Shown: one piece after another, positions 9,374-18,695 of the stretch | Layout: the number at the start of each line of letters is the position of its first letter | Position numbering within the stretch: the first letter of the stretch is position 1 | DNA from: Betaproteobacteria bacterium | GTDB lineage: Bacteria; Pseudomonadota; Gammaproteobacteria; Burkholderiales; SG8-41 | DNA: 36,120 nucleotides | Assembly: GCA_016202605.1 (NCBI GenBank) | Contig: JACQOJ010000051.1 | Location: 1 to 36,120 of the forward strand | Direction of reading: 5' to 3' | Position numbers and translations under genes: made by a program | The notes under the pieces: model-generated | What the model was told of the DNA's origin: nothing | The model's input: only the letters and a program-made list of their open reading frames with translations | Database searches by the model: none

Positions 9374-9826
9374 CTAGTTCTCGGGAACATAGACTGCCAC
9401 GCCGCCGAGCCTGGACAAATCCTCCTCGCGGCCGCGCAGTTCTATGACGTTGCGGTCCGGGTCGCGCACGAAAAGCGAGACGTGGCCGTCGCGCCCGAAC
9501 GACACCGGGCCTTGCGTGATCGCGATGTCATTTTCGCGCAGCATCGTGATCGCATCGGCGATCGAGGCGACGCGGAACGCGACATGGGTGTAGCCGGGAT
9601 ATTTCTCGCGGACGTCCATCAGGATGTTGTTGCCGCCGTTGTCATTGTTGGCGTTATAGATCAGGTTGATTTCGACGCCGTGGCGGTTCCTGATCACGAC
9701 AACCGCATCGTTCTCGGCGCGGTGATCGGCGACGAAGCCGAACAGGCCGTAAAAACGCATGGCGCGGTCGAGGTCGGCGACGCGAATTCCGACATGATCC
9801 ACGGTCTGAATGTCAATCATGCTCAC
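9374..9826 (-). CDS. VOC superfamily (glyoxalase/dioxygenase-like) protein
   Basis: VDHVGIRVADLDRAMRFYG...GYTHVAFRV...SLFVRDPDRNVIELRGR. Confidence 0.92.
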   Translation of the reverse strand: MSMIDIQTVDHVGIRVADLDRAMRFYGLFGFVADHRAENDAVVVIRNRHGVEINLIYNANNDNGGNNILMDVREKYPGYTHVAFRVASIADAITMLRENDIAITQGPVSFGRDGHVSLFVRDPDRNVIELRGREEDLSRLGGVAVYVPEN

Positions 9827-9952
9827 CCCCTTCCTGCGCTATCCGACCAGCCATAGTTTAAACCCGCGTTCCCGGACTTGCTCGCGCAAGGCGATTTGCC
9901 ATAATGAAACACTTGGCATTTCCATCCCCGACAAACAAAGGAGAAGAACAGC

Positions 9953-11365
9953 ATGGCCTCTCTAAGCCGCCAGCTCGCAAGCTGGGTCGCAGGTTTGCGC
10001 TACGAAGACCTCCCCTCTGAAGTGGTCGATCGCGGCAAGGGCGTGACGCTGCACGGCCTTGCGTCCGTGCTCCTCGGCTCGCAAACTGCGCCGGGCCGCA
10101 ACGCGATCAAGCTCATCACCGAGGAGGAAGCCGGCGCAGGCAACGGTGCGACCGTCATGGTGGATGGCGCCAGGGTGACAAAAGGCGGTGCCGCGTTCAC
10201 CAATTCGGAGATGGCGTATGCCGGCGGGAAGTGGGATACCTTCCGCATGCTCACGCACCCGGGCACGAGCATCATTCCCGGTGCCTTCGTCGCCGCGGAG
10301 ACCGCAGGCACATCGGGGCGGGACTACATCACGGCAGTTGCGGCCGCCTACGAGGTCATGGAACGCATGGCGGCCGATTTCATTCCGACGGTGATGGCGC
10401 GCGGCTTTCACGCGAGCCCCGTGTTCGGCATCTTCGGTCCGGCAATCGCCGCCGCGAAGATTCTCCGGTTCAACGAAGACCAGGTGAACAGTACCATCGC
10501 ACTGTGCGCGAGCCTTGCGTCAGGCAATCTAGAAGGGGCGAGGAGCGGGGGCCGGGCGCTGCGCGAGGGCGCCGCGGTGCGCAACGCCATGCTGGCGGTC
10601 GCGCTGGCCAGGCAGGGGCACGTCGGGGGCGAGACGGTGCTGGAAGGCGACGCCGGCTTCTATCACGCCTACGCCGGCAACAACAAGGGCCTGCTCACCT
10701 ACAGCTTCGTCGGCGACACGCGCGCGAGCCTCGACAGGATCACCGCCGGCCTGGGCAAGGACTGGATATTTCTCGAAACGCTCTATCGCATCTACTCGAC
10801 CGCCGGCTACAACCTTGCGCACATCGACGTGACGGCAGGGCTCTGCGAGGAACACGACATCAAGTACGAGGACGTCGATCGCGTGGAAGCGGTGGTGAAC
10901 TGGCTCGAGACGCAGTATCCGAGCCCGGCGTTCACGAGCCGGCGCGAAGACCTGAATACGAGTCCGGGCAGCACGGCGTACCACACCGCGTACGGCGTCG
11001 TGAAACGCGGCTTCCCCATGCTGCGTGGATGGGAGGCCGCTACCGCGAGTGCGGATGACCCGCCCGAGGTGCTGGAGCTCATGAAGCGCGTAACGCTCAT
11101 CCCCTCGCACACGATGACGCTCTTCGGTCCGCGGATCACGATCTTCCTGAAGAACGGAAAGAGCCACACCAGGCAATCCACCGGCCGCGAATTCATCTGG
11201 GACTTCGACGAAGAAGCGCGGCGCATTCGCGGCGTCACCCCGGGACTGCCGATCCCGGCGGCGCAGTTCGAATCGATGATCGCCACCTGCCGCGACCTCG
11301 ACCGGCAGGACCGGGCTGACACTCTCGTGCGGCTGACATTGAAAAGCCAAAAACGTGACCGGTGA
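9953..11365 (+). CDS. MmgE/PrpD family protein
   Basis: 470 aa; LASWVAGLRYEDLPSEVVDRGKGVTLHGLASVLLG...GFHASPVFGIFGPAIAAAKILRFNEDQV...GGRALREGAAVRNAMLAVALARQG. RBS AAAGGAGAAG. Confidence 0.92.
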   Translation: MASLSRQLASWVAGLRYEDLPSEVVDRGKGVTLHGLASVLLGSQTAPGRNAIKLITEEEAGAGNGATVMVDGARVTKGGAAFTNSEMAYAGGKWDTFRMLTHPGTSIIPGAFVAAETAGTSGRDYITAVAAAYEVMERMAADFIPTVMARGFHASPVFGIFGPAIAAAKILRFNEDQVNSTIALCASLASGNLEGARSGGRALREGAAVRNAMLAVALARQGHVGGETVLEGDAGFYHAYAGNNKGLLTYSFVGDTRASLDRITAGLGKDWIFLETLYRIYSTAGYNLAHIDVTAGLCEEHDIKYEDVDRVEAVVNWLETQYPSPAFTSRREDLNTSPGSTAYHTAYGVVKRGFPMLRGWEAATASADDPPEVLELMKRVTLIPSHTMTLFGPRITIFLKNGKSHTRQSTGREFIWDFDEEARRIRGVTPGLPIPAAQFESMIATCRDLDRQDRADTLVRLTLKSQKRDR

Positions 11366-11381
11366 CCGGTGACCGGTGACC
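11355..11381. repeat. Tandem heptamer GTGACCG, about 4 units
   Basis: gtgaccggtgaccggtgaccggtgacc read directly; supplies the stop codon of the MmgE/PrpD ORF. Confidence 0.9.
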
Positions 11382-11385
11382 AGAT

Positions 11386-11460
11386 GTGTCATTCCCGCGT
11401 AGGCGGGAACCCAAGTTCGACATGGCAAAATCGGATGCCCGTCTGCACGGGCATGACACG
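11386..11460. repeat. REP-like doublet: two inverted palindromic units
   Basis: gtgtcattcccgcgtaggcgggaac (11386 on) and atgcccgtctgcacgggcatgacacg (11435-11460) are imperfect reverse complements, each an internal palindrome. Confidence 0.7.
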
Positions 11461-11527
11461 CTCTCTTTATGCGGCCATGATGCGCGCTGCCTACACGAAT
11501 AGACGCCCTGCACTGTCATTCCCGAAT

Positions 11528-11623
11528 AGCCTGTCCTCGAGTGTCTTAATCGGGGATCGGGAAACCAGTTTCGGCAAGTCAAATTGGCTGCCCGCCCCCG
11601 ATTAATGCACTCGAGGGCAGGCT
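11528..11623. repeat. Long inverted repeat, 28-bp arms (25/28 matching), 40-nt spacer
   Basis: agcctgtcctcgagtgtcttaatcgggg (11528-11555) versus ccccgattaatgcactcgagggcaggct (11596-11623). Confidence 0.85.
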
Positions 11624-11750
11624 CTGTGCGGGCATGACAAACGGTTTCCCACCGCCGCGGGAAGAGACCAACCCGTCGCATTCGGCGCTTGCTCGCCGGA
11701 GAAGGGTGAGATAATTCCCATCCGCTTTCAATCAATTCACGAGGCATGTC

Positions 11751-12770
11751 ATGGCGCAACGCTGGAAGAACCGCCCGGAAGGATCGAACTGGGGCGAATT
11801 CGGGGAAGACGATCAACACGGCCGGATGAATCTGGTCACGGCCGAACGGCGGCTCGCCGCGCTGAAGGAAGTGAAGACGGGGCGGGTGTTCTGCCTCAGC
11901 CACCCGCTCGACCGGCCGGGAGGAAACATCCTCAACCCCAACCGCTATCCGCCGGTTTTCCATCCGGTGACTCGCGAGGGCCGCGTCTATTTCAACCTCG
12001 CCATGGGCGATATCGATCCGCGCTTCACCGACGTGGGTTCCGACGAGGCGATCATGCTCTATTCCCAGTACTCGACGCACTGGGACGGCTTCGCGCACAA
12101 GGGCACGGTGTTCGATGCGGACGGCGACGGGGTGGCCGAGAAAGTCTCGTACAACGGTTTTCGGCTGGTCGACGGCGCGGGGCGCGGGATGCAGGGTCAG
12201 CTCGGCGCGGTTGCGGTGTCGGTAGCGGAAATGGCGATGACCGGCGTGCAGGGCCGCGCGGTGATGATCGACCTGCGGCATCACTTCGGCGATGAGCGCA
12301 TCGAGGTGACGTGGGACCTGCTCGAACGCATCATGAAAGACGATGCGGTGAAAGTGGAAAAAGGCGACATCGTCTGCCTTCACACCGGCCTCGGGCAGCT
12401 CATCCGCGAGGCGGACGGCAAGCTCGACGACTCGATCAAGACGAAGTGCGCCGTGCTGGACGGCCACGACAAGCGGATCCTCGAGTGGATCTCCGATTCC
12501 GGGCTTGCGGCGATCGCCGCCGACAACCTCGCCGTCGAACAGTCGTCCACGCTGGGCATCGATCCACGCGCGCCGCACCGCGGCCCGCAACTGCCGCTGC
12601 ACGAGCACTGCCTCGTCAAGCTCGGCATCCATCTGGGCGAGCTCTGGTATCTCACGAAACTCGCGGAGTGGCTGCGCGGCGAGCGCCGCAACAGCTTTCT
12701 GCTTACTGCGCCGCCACTGCGCATGCCGGGCGCGGCGGGCTCCCCGGTAACGCCGGTGGCAACGGTGTGA
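11751..12770 (+). CDS. Cyclase family protein (kynurenine formamidase/putative cyclase superfamily)
   Basis: STHWDGFAHKGTVFD motif, VEKGDIVCLHTGLG, LGIHLGELWYL; 339 aa. Confidence 0.88.
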   Translation: MAQRWKNRPEGSNWGEFGEDDQHGRMNLVTAERRLAALKEVKTGRVFCLSHPLDRPGGNILNPNRYPPVFHPVTREGRVYFNLAMGDIDPRFTDVGSDEAIMLYSQYSTHWDGFAHKGTVFDADGDGVAEKVSYNGFRLVDGAGRGMQGQLGAVAVSVAEMAMTGVQGRAVMIDLRHHFGDERIEVTWDLLERIMKDDAVKVEKGDIVCLHTGLGQLIREADGKLDDSIKTKCAVLDGHDKRILEWISDSGLAAIAADNLAVEQSSTLGIDPRAPHRGPQLPLHEHCLVKLGIHLGELWYLTKLAEWLRGERRNSFLLTAPPLRMPGAAGSPVTPVATV

Positions 12771-12778
12771 CCGGCCGG

Positions 12779-13753
12779 CTACTCGACCCGCACGCCGGCG
12801 CGCTGAACGACCTTCGCCCAGCGCTCGAGATCGGTGACGAGCAGCCGCGCGAACTCCTCGGGGGTGCTGGGCCTCGCCTCGACACCCTGGCTCGCGAGCC
12901 GTTCGCGCACATCCGCAAGATTGAGCACGGCGACGATCTCCGAATTGAGCCGGCGCACGATCTCCGGCGGGATCCGCGCCGGTCCCACGAAGCCGTACCA
13001 CAGGCTCGCTTCGTAACCGGGCACGCCCGATTCCGCTATGGTCGGCAGTTCGGGAAGACCCGGCGCGCGCCGCGCGGCGGTGATCCCCAGCGCGCGCAGC
13101 CGTCCCGAACGCACGTGCGGCACCACCGACAGATTGGTGCCGAAAATCATCGTGACCTGGCCGGCGATGAGATCCGTGGTGGCGAGCGCGCTGCCTTTGT
13201 AGGGAACGTGCAGCATTTTCGTCGCGGTCAGGGTTTCGAACTGCGCGCCGGCGAGGTGCCCCGAGGACCCTACGCCGGCCGAACCATAGGTGAGTTGCCC
13301 GGGCCGCGCTTTCGCGAACGCGATCAGCTCTCTCACGTTTTTCACCGGGAGCGACGGGTGCACGGTGAGCACAAGCGGGCTCCAGCCGACCAGCGTGATC
13401 GGCGTGAAGTCCTTGATCGTGTCGTACGGGAGCTTGCGGTGCAGGCTCGCGTTGACCGCGTGGCCGCTCGGGATGAGCACGATGGTGTAGCCGTCGGGCG
13501 CGGCGCGGGCAGCGGCCTCCGTGCCGATGATGCCGTTGGCGCCGGGGCGGCTCTCGACGATGACCTGCTGCTTCACATTTTCCGTGAGTTTCTGCGCGAC
13601 GGTGCGGCACAGGAAGTCGTTGCCGCCGCCGGGGGCGAACGGCGAAATGATGCGGATCGGTTTCGACGGGTAAGCCTGTTGGGCCGGCGCCGACGCATGC
13701 CATCCCGCCGAAACGATTGCAGCCAGCAACATGTGCTTCAGTATTCGCGCCAC
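12779..13753 (-). CDS. TctC/Bug solute-binding protein
   Basis: YPSKPIRIISPFAPGGGNDFLCRTVAQKL...VIVESRPGANGIIGTEAAARAAPDGYTI...VPYKGSALATTDLIAGQV. Confidence 0.95.
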   Translation of the reverse strand: MARILKHMLLAAIVSAGWHASAPAQQAYPSKPIRIISPFAPGGGNDFLCRTVAQKLTENVKQQVIVESRPGANGIIGTEAAARAAPDGYTIVLIPSGHAVNASLHRKLPYDTIKDFTPITLVGWSPLVLTVHPSLPVKNVRELIAFAKARPGQLTYGSAGVGSSGHLAGAQFETLTATKMLHVPYKGSALATTDLIAGQVTMIFGTNLSVVPHVRSGRLRALGITAARRAPGLPELPTIAESGVPGYEASLWYGFVGPARIPPEIVRRLNSEIVAVLNLADVRERLASQGVEARPSTPEEFARLLVTDLERWAKVVQRAGVRVE

Positions 13754-13968
13754 GGCCCCCTCCTCTTTCGCATTTTTGCCCGACGCCTCCAGAATACCAG
13801 AAAGAACATGGGCAGACGCGATGTCGAGCCCGTTCGAGTCTGCTCCAGCCCGCGCGCGCGGGGCAAGGAATTGCGGCCGGGGGGACCACAGGCAAACTCC
13901 CGCTTGCCTTGATGCACCGGCCCGCCTTATCGTTACGGGAAAATCGAAACCGCACCCCAGGGAGGAAT

Positions 13969-16269
13969 GTGGACACGCATGTTTCGCATCAGCATCACGG
14001 CGACAGGGTGGAGGATCTCCGGCTCATCACCGGCGCCGGGAAATACGCCGCCGACTGGAATGCGCCGGGGCAGCTTTACGGATACTTCCTGCGTTCGGAC
14101 CGGGCGCACGCGCAGATCATCGCGCTCGACACGGCGCGGGCGCTCGCATCTCCCGGCGTGAAGCATGTCTTCACCGGGATCGATGCGGTGCGCGCGGGCT
14201 ACGTGAAGCCGCCGCATGCGCTGACGTTTCCGGGGCGCAACGGCATGAAGGCGCGGGCCCCTGACCGCCCCGCCCTCGCGCACGGTAAAGTGCGCTTCGT
14301 CGGCGAAGCGCTGGCGCTGGTGGTGGCCGAGAGCGCCGCAGCCGCCCAGGATGCGGCGGAGCTGATCGAAGTCGAGTACCGGGAGCTGCCGTGCGTAGTC
14401 CAGCCGGAGGAAGCGTTGCAACCGGGGGCGCCGCAATTGCACGAGGACGTGTCGGGCAATCTCGCGTTCGAAGCCGAAACCGGCAACGCACAGGAAGTGG
14501 AGGCGGCGTTCACCGGCGCAGCGCACGTGACGCGCGTCAAGGTCGAAGTCACGCGCGTCGCGCCCAGCCCGATGGAACCGCGCGCCTGTCTCGTCGCCTA
14601 CGATGCGGTGCGTGACGAGTACACATTCAACGTGTGCATGCAGGGCACCACCACGCTGCGCAAGCAGCTCTCGTCCTGGACCAGGGTTCCGGAAGAGAAA
14701 CTCAGGTTCGAGGCGCGCGACGTCGGCGGCGGATTCGGCCAGCGCACGCTTGCCTATCCCGAGTACTGCGCGCTGATGATCGCGGCGAAAGCATCCGGCA
14801 AGCCGGTCAAATGGGTCTCTTCGCGCCTGGAAGGGTTCCTCGCCGACAACCACGGGCGCGCCAATTTCATCCGCGGCGAGCTGGCGCTCGACCGCGACGG
14901 CAGATTCCTGGCGATGCGGCTCGACTGGGTCAACGACATGGGCGCCTATCTTTCCCCCGGCGCGATGGGCCATATCCGCAACACGACCACCTGCATGACG
15001 GGCGTCTACCGCATTCCCGCGTTATATGCGACCTACCGCGTCGCGCTCACCAACGCCACGCCGGTTTCGGCCTACCGCGGCGCCGGGCGTCCCGACATCG
15101 CGTACGTCGTCGAGCGCCTGGTGAATCAGGCGGCCGCCGACCTCGGGCTCGATGCGGCCGGGTTGCGGCGGCGCAATTTCATTCCGCCGGAAGCGTTCCC
15201 GTATCGCACGCCGACCGGCTCGGTTTACGAAAACGCCGACCTGCCGGGTCTGCTGGAGCAGGCGCTGAAGCTCGCGGACTGGAAAGGCTTCGCGCAGCGC
15301 CGCGCGCGGTCGGCGGCGGCCGGCAGGCTGCGTGGCCTGGGCATCTCGACCGTGATCGAAAACACCGGCGCCGGCAACGCACCGAAAGACGAAATCGAGC
15401 TGCGGCTCGACGCGCGCGGCGTGATCACCGTGCATACGGTGTCCAAGGCGCAGGGCCACGGCCACGAGACGACGCTGGCGATGATCGTGGCGGACGCGCT
15501 CGGCGTGCCGCACGCCCGGGTCAAGGTGGTGCAATGCGCGCCGGGCACCCGGCTGCAGGGCAACCACACCGGCGGCTCGCGCACCACGGTGGGCGCCGGC
15601 AGCGTGTGCTATCTCGCGGCGCAGAAGCTGATCGAGCAGGGCAAGGCGCTCGCCGCCCTCGAGCTCGGCGTCGAACCGTCGCAGGTCGAATATGCCCACG
15701 GCGAATTCCGTTCTGCCGAATCGCAGCGCATCGTGAAGCTCGCCGATCTCGCGCGATCGAAGACGCTGAGCGTCATTGCCGAGGGCAAGTTCGGCTCCAC
15801 CTTTCCCAACGGCTGCCACATCGCTGAAGTCGAGGTCGATCCCGAGACCGGCGCAACGCAGATCGTCTCGTATTGCGCCGTGGACGATTGCGGCAAGGTG
15901 ATCAACCATGCGATCGTCGAGGGCCAGCTGCACGGCGGCGTGGTGCAGGGCGCGGGCCAGGTTTTCGGCGAGCACGTGAGGTACGACCGCGAGACCGGGC
16001 AGCCGCTCACGGCGAGCTTCATGGACTACTTCATGCCGCGCGCCGGGCTGTTGCCGGGGCTACGCGGAGAGGAACATCCCACGCCGAGCAAGGTGAGCCC
16101 GCTCGGCGTCAAGGGCATGGGCGAGTCCGGCTGCACCGCTTCGATCCCCGTGCTCGTCAACGCGGTCATCGACGCGTTGCGGCCGCTCGGCATCCAGCAT
16201 CTCGACATGCCGCTCACGCCCTCGAAGCTGTGGCACGCGATCCAGGCCGCGCGGCCGGGAAAACACTGA
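13969..16269 (+). CDS. Xanthine dehydrogenase/CoxL-family molybdopterin-binding large subunit (form II-like)
   Basis: GHRVEDLRLITGAGKYAADW-like N-terminus (VDTHVSHQHHGDRVEDLRLITGAGKYAADW), DVGGGFGQRT, AYRGAGRPD (form II signature), GVKGMGESGC. GTG start at 13969 after GGAGGA; an ATG at ~13912 in the same frame is an alternative. Confidence 0.92.
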   Translation: MDTHVSHQHHGDRVEDLRLITGAGKYAADWNAPGQLYGYFLRSDRAHAQIIALDTARALASPGVKHVFTGIDAVRAGYVKPPHALTFPGRNGMKARAPDRPALAHGKVRFVGEALALVVAESAAAAQDAAELIEVEYRELPCVVQPEEALQPGAPQLHEDVSGNLAFEAETGNAQEVEAAFTGAAHVTRVKVEVTRVAPSPMEPRACLVAYDAVRDEYTFNVCMQGTTTLRKQLSSWTRVPEEKLRFEARDVGGGFGQRTLAYPEYCALMIAAKASGKPVKWVSSRLEGFLADNHGRANFIRGELALDRDGRFLAMRLDWVNDMGAYLSPGAMGHIRNTTTCMTGVYRIPALYATYRVALTNATPVSAYRGAGRPDIAYVVERLVNQAAADLGLDAAGLRRRNFIPPEAFPYRTPTGSVYENADLPGLLEQALKLADWKGFAQRRARSAAAGRLRGLGISTVIENTGAGNAPKDEIELRLDARGVITVHTVSKAQGHGHETTLAMIVADALGVPHARVKVVQCAPGTRLQGNHTGGSRTTVGAGSVCYLAAQKLIEQGKALAALELGVEPSQVEYAHGEFRSAESQRIVKLADLARSKTLSVIAEGKFGSTFPNGCHIAEVEVDPETGATQIVSYCAVDDCGKVINHAIVEGQLHGGVVQGAGQVFGEHVRYDRETGQPLTASFMDYFMPRAGLLPGLRGEEHPTPSKVSPLGVKGMGESGCTASIPVLVNAVIDALRPLGIQHLDMPLTPSKLWHAIQAARPGKH

Positions 16270-16286
16270 CCGGACCGCGTCGCGTC

Positions 16287-17267
16287 CTATAGTGGCCTGC
16301 GCTGGGGCGGACGGGTGCTGACTTTCGAAGGCCGGGTGCCCGAGCGTGATTGTGCCGGGTCCCGCGGGGGGCCTGCGTTCGATGAGGCCGCCGACTCGGC
16401 TGCGCCCATCGAATAAACCAGCGCTTCCAGATCTTCCCTCAGTTCATCCGGAAGCGTCAGGCCGGCGATGCGCGTCAGGCGCGCTGCGCGGGTCGGCAGA
16501 TCGAGCATTCCCGTGAGATAGAGCAGCAAATCCCGCGTCGTGTATTTTGAGGCGGTCCCCGCCCGCCAGAAATCGCGCGGGAGGTCGGGATAGGCGCCGC
16601 CGCGGCCGGGGAAAAGCGCGCGCAGGACGAATCCGAGGCAGCTCATGCACTCGCTGCGCGGGCCGTCGTTCTCGCAATACGGAGTTTTCGCCGCCACCCA
16701 GGGGCGGATGCGGTCCGCGAGCTGGTTGCGCAGCACGGCCATGGCCGCATCGTCGGGAAACGGGCGTATTCCGTAGAGGTGCCAGACTTCGTAATCCTTC
16801 CTGCCCGCAGCAACGACGCCCGCGTCGATGAACGGCGACACGACGACGCCAAGATCCGGGAACGACCATGCGATCCTCTGGTCGGGCAACTCGATGCCAA
16901 CCTGGATTTCCAGTGTCTCATCGGGCAGCCTGAGCAGGAAATAGTGAACGTACCCGGCCTGTCCCGCGCCCGCTGCCGTCACGGTGACGACCGGCCGGCC
17001 CGCGCGGACGGCTGCGCCCGAAGAAGGTTTCGCGCCGACGCTCGGGCGCGCAGGCCGGGCGCTTTCGGGCGAAGGCTTGCCGGCGAGGATTACGGAGCGC
17101 GCGCGCGAGGTCGATCGGATGAAGCGCGTGAATTCGGGTGCGGCGCGGGCGGCGAGCCCTGTGCCGACCTCGCTGCCCTCCGACAGCACTGATGCTTGCG
17201 CGCCGCCGACGTGTACGAGGCACGTAAGCGACGCCAGCGCCGCCAACTCGTGTGTCCGGCGAAGCAT
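16287..17267 (-). CDS. Secreted hypothetical protein
   Basis: 326-aa ORF with signal-like N-terminus (MLRRTHELAALASLTCLVHVGGAQA); ATG overlaps the stop of the upstream PPOX gene (TGATG). Confidence 0.7.
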   Translation of the reverse strand: MLRRTHELAALASLTCLVHVGGAQASVLSEGSEVGTGLAARAAPEFTRFIRSTSRARSVILAGKPSPESARPARPSVGAKPSSGAAVRAGRPVVTVTAAGAGQAGYVHYFLLRLPDETLEIQVGIELPDQRIAWSFPDLGVVVSPFIDAGVVAAGRKDYEVWHLYGIRPFPDDAAMAVLRNQLADRIRPWVAAKTPYCENDGPRSECMSCLGFVLRALFPGRGGAYPDLPRDFWRAGTASKYTTRDLLLYLTGMLDLPTRAARLTRIAGLTLPDELREDLEALVYSMGAAESAASSNAGPPRDPAQSRSGTRPSKVSTRPPQRRPL

Positions 17268-17896
17268 CAGTACAGCGCTCCGTTCAACCGCTCATAAAGG
17301 CCGGAGTCGTAAGTGGCCGCTTCAATCCGCGATTGACTGATGTCCTCCAGTATCGTTCCCAGGCTGGGCAGGCTCTTGCGGTCGATGTGCTGCGCCGGAT
17401 CCCATAACCTCGCCCGGAATACCGCGCGCGCGCACTGAAAGAAAACCGTGTCGACGCTTACCACGATGACCGAACGCGGGAGCTTGCCATCGACGCTGAA
17501 GCGCTCGAGCAGCGCCGGAGCCGTCGAGATCAGCGCGCGCCCGTTGACCCTGAGCGTCTCGCCCACCCCCGGAATCAGAAACAGCAACGCGACGTGCGGA
17601 TTGCTGATGATATTGCGCAGGCTGTCCACGCGATTGTTCCCGCGCCGGTCGGGAATCAGCAACGTCTTCTCGTCTTCGACGACGACAAATCCCGCCGCAT
17701 CGCCCCGCGGGGAAGCATCGACCCCGTCCGGGCCGCTCGTGGCGAGGACAAAAAAGGGCGAGGCGGCGATCAGCGTCCGGTAATGCGGATGAAGGTAGTC
17801 GATCTCTTTTTCCACGGCGGCGCCCGACGCCGCGCCGTAGAGGCGTTCCAGCGTCGAGACATCCGTGATCCGGTGCTCTTCGATCGTGGCATCCAT
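17267..17896 (-). CDS. Pyridoxamine 5'-phosphate oxidase-family (PPOX-type FMN) flavoprotein
   Basis: FFVLATSGPDGVDASPRGDAAGFVVVEDEKTLLIPDRRGNNRVDSLRNIISNPHVALLFLIPGVGETLRVNGRA; ATG at 17896 preceded by GAGGAACG. Confidence 0.92.
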   Translation of the reverse strand: MDATIEEHRITDVSTLERLYGAASGAAVEKEIDYLHPHYRTLIAASPFFVLATSGPDGVDASPRGDAAGFVVVEDEKTLLIPDRRGNNRVDSLRNIISNPHVALLFLIPGVGETLRVNGRALISTAPALLERFSVDGKLPRSVIVVSVDTVFFQCARAVFRARLWDPAQHIDRKSLPSLGTILEDISQSRIEAATYDSGLYERLNGALY

Positions 17897-17907
17897 GACG
17901 TTCCTCC

Positions 17908-18663
17908 TCAATGTTTTCCGAGGCTGGCGAGCACCTTGCCCCAGCGCGGATCGGGACGGTGCGGCATGCGCGCGCGCGCCGCATGGAGCGCCGCCCAGGT
18001 CGTGGAGAGGATGTTGAGCAGCACCGGCCGGCCGTATTCGGCTTCCAGCAGCGGCGCGGCATGGATCGCGAACCACAATCCGCCCGGCATCAGCAGCGCC
18101 TGTGCGTCCGGCGCTTCGCGCAGCACCCGGCCGCCCAGCTCGAGCGCGAGCAGATGGTCGTCGGCCGCGCTGGAATGCTTGTTTTCCTCGAGCGAACGCG
18201 CACGAGAGCGGCAGGCGATGACCTCTATGCCCGCCTCGCCGAGGTAGCGCGTCAGCGCGGCGTTCACGCGCTCGGGCCAGCGGGTGGCCAGCGCGATCCG
18301 GGTCGCGCCGAAATGCTTCAATGTGGCGATGTGCGCCTCCAGATCCGTGTCGCACGGCAGTCCGGTCCGCGCCGCGCCTTCGGCAAGGATCTCCCGCATC
18401 CGGGCACGCCCGAGCGCCGATGCGACCGGCACGCCCGAAAGCGAAATTCTGTCCACCTTTTTCGAAGCGAGCAGGTCGAAGCGCTGCCACAGGGTCGGCA
18501 GTTCGCGTTCGACAGCCTCAAGCGTGTAATCGGTCAGATTGAGACCGGTCGTCACCAGCATCGCGCCTTCGGGGGCGACGCGGTAGAACTGGTAGGCATC
18601 GAGATCGGTGTAGAGGTGAGGAATGACGTAGCCGAGCTGGTACCACGGGCTGATGATGCTCAT
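17908..18663 (-). CDS. Asp/Glu racemase superfamily protein, arylmalonate decarboxylase/maleate isomerase-like
   Basis: ISLSGVPVASALG and LLMPGGLWFAIHAAPLLEAEYGRPVLLNILSTTWAALH align with AMDase/maleate isomerase architecture. Confidence 0.8.
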   Translation of the reverse strand: MSIISPWYQLGYVIPHLYTDLDAYQFYRVAPEGAMLVTTGLNLTDYTLEAVERELPTLWQRFDLLASKKVDRISLSGVPVASALGRARMREILAEGAARTGLPCDTDLEAHIATLKHFGATRIALATRWPERVNAALTRYLGEAGIEVIACRSRARSLEENKHSSAADDHLLALELGGRVLREAPDAQALLMPGGLWFAIHAAPLLEAEYGRPVLLNILSTTWAALHAARARMPHRPDPRWGKVLASLGKH

Positions 18664-18695
18664 GTCGGAATCCCCTTTGGGTTCGAGTCACACTA

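Noticed and set aside
11355-11381. CRISPR-like repeat
   Set aside because: Contiguous 7-bp units without spacers; no cas genes.
12311-13912. 533-aa plus-strand ORF
   Set aside because: Overlaps the cyclase gene in another frame and is antisense to TctC.
11235-13976. 913-aa minus-strand ORF
   Set aside because: Shadow ORF in GC-rich DNA; it overlaps the clear MmgE end, cyclase and TctC genes in another frame and has low-complexity Arg/Ala-rich sequence.
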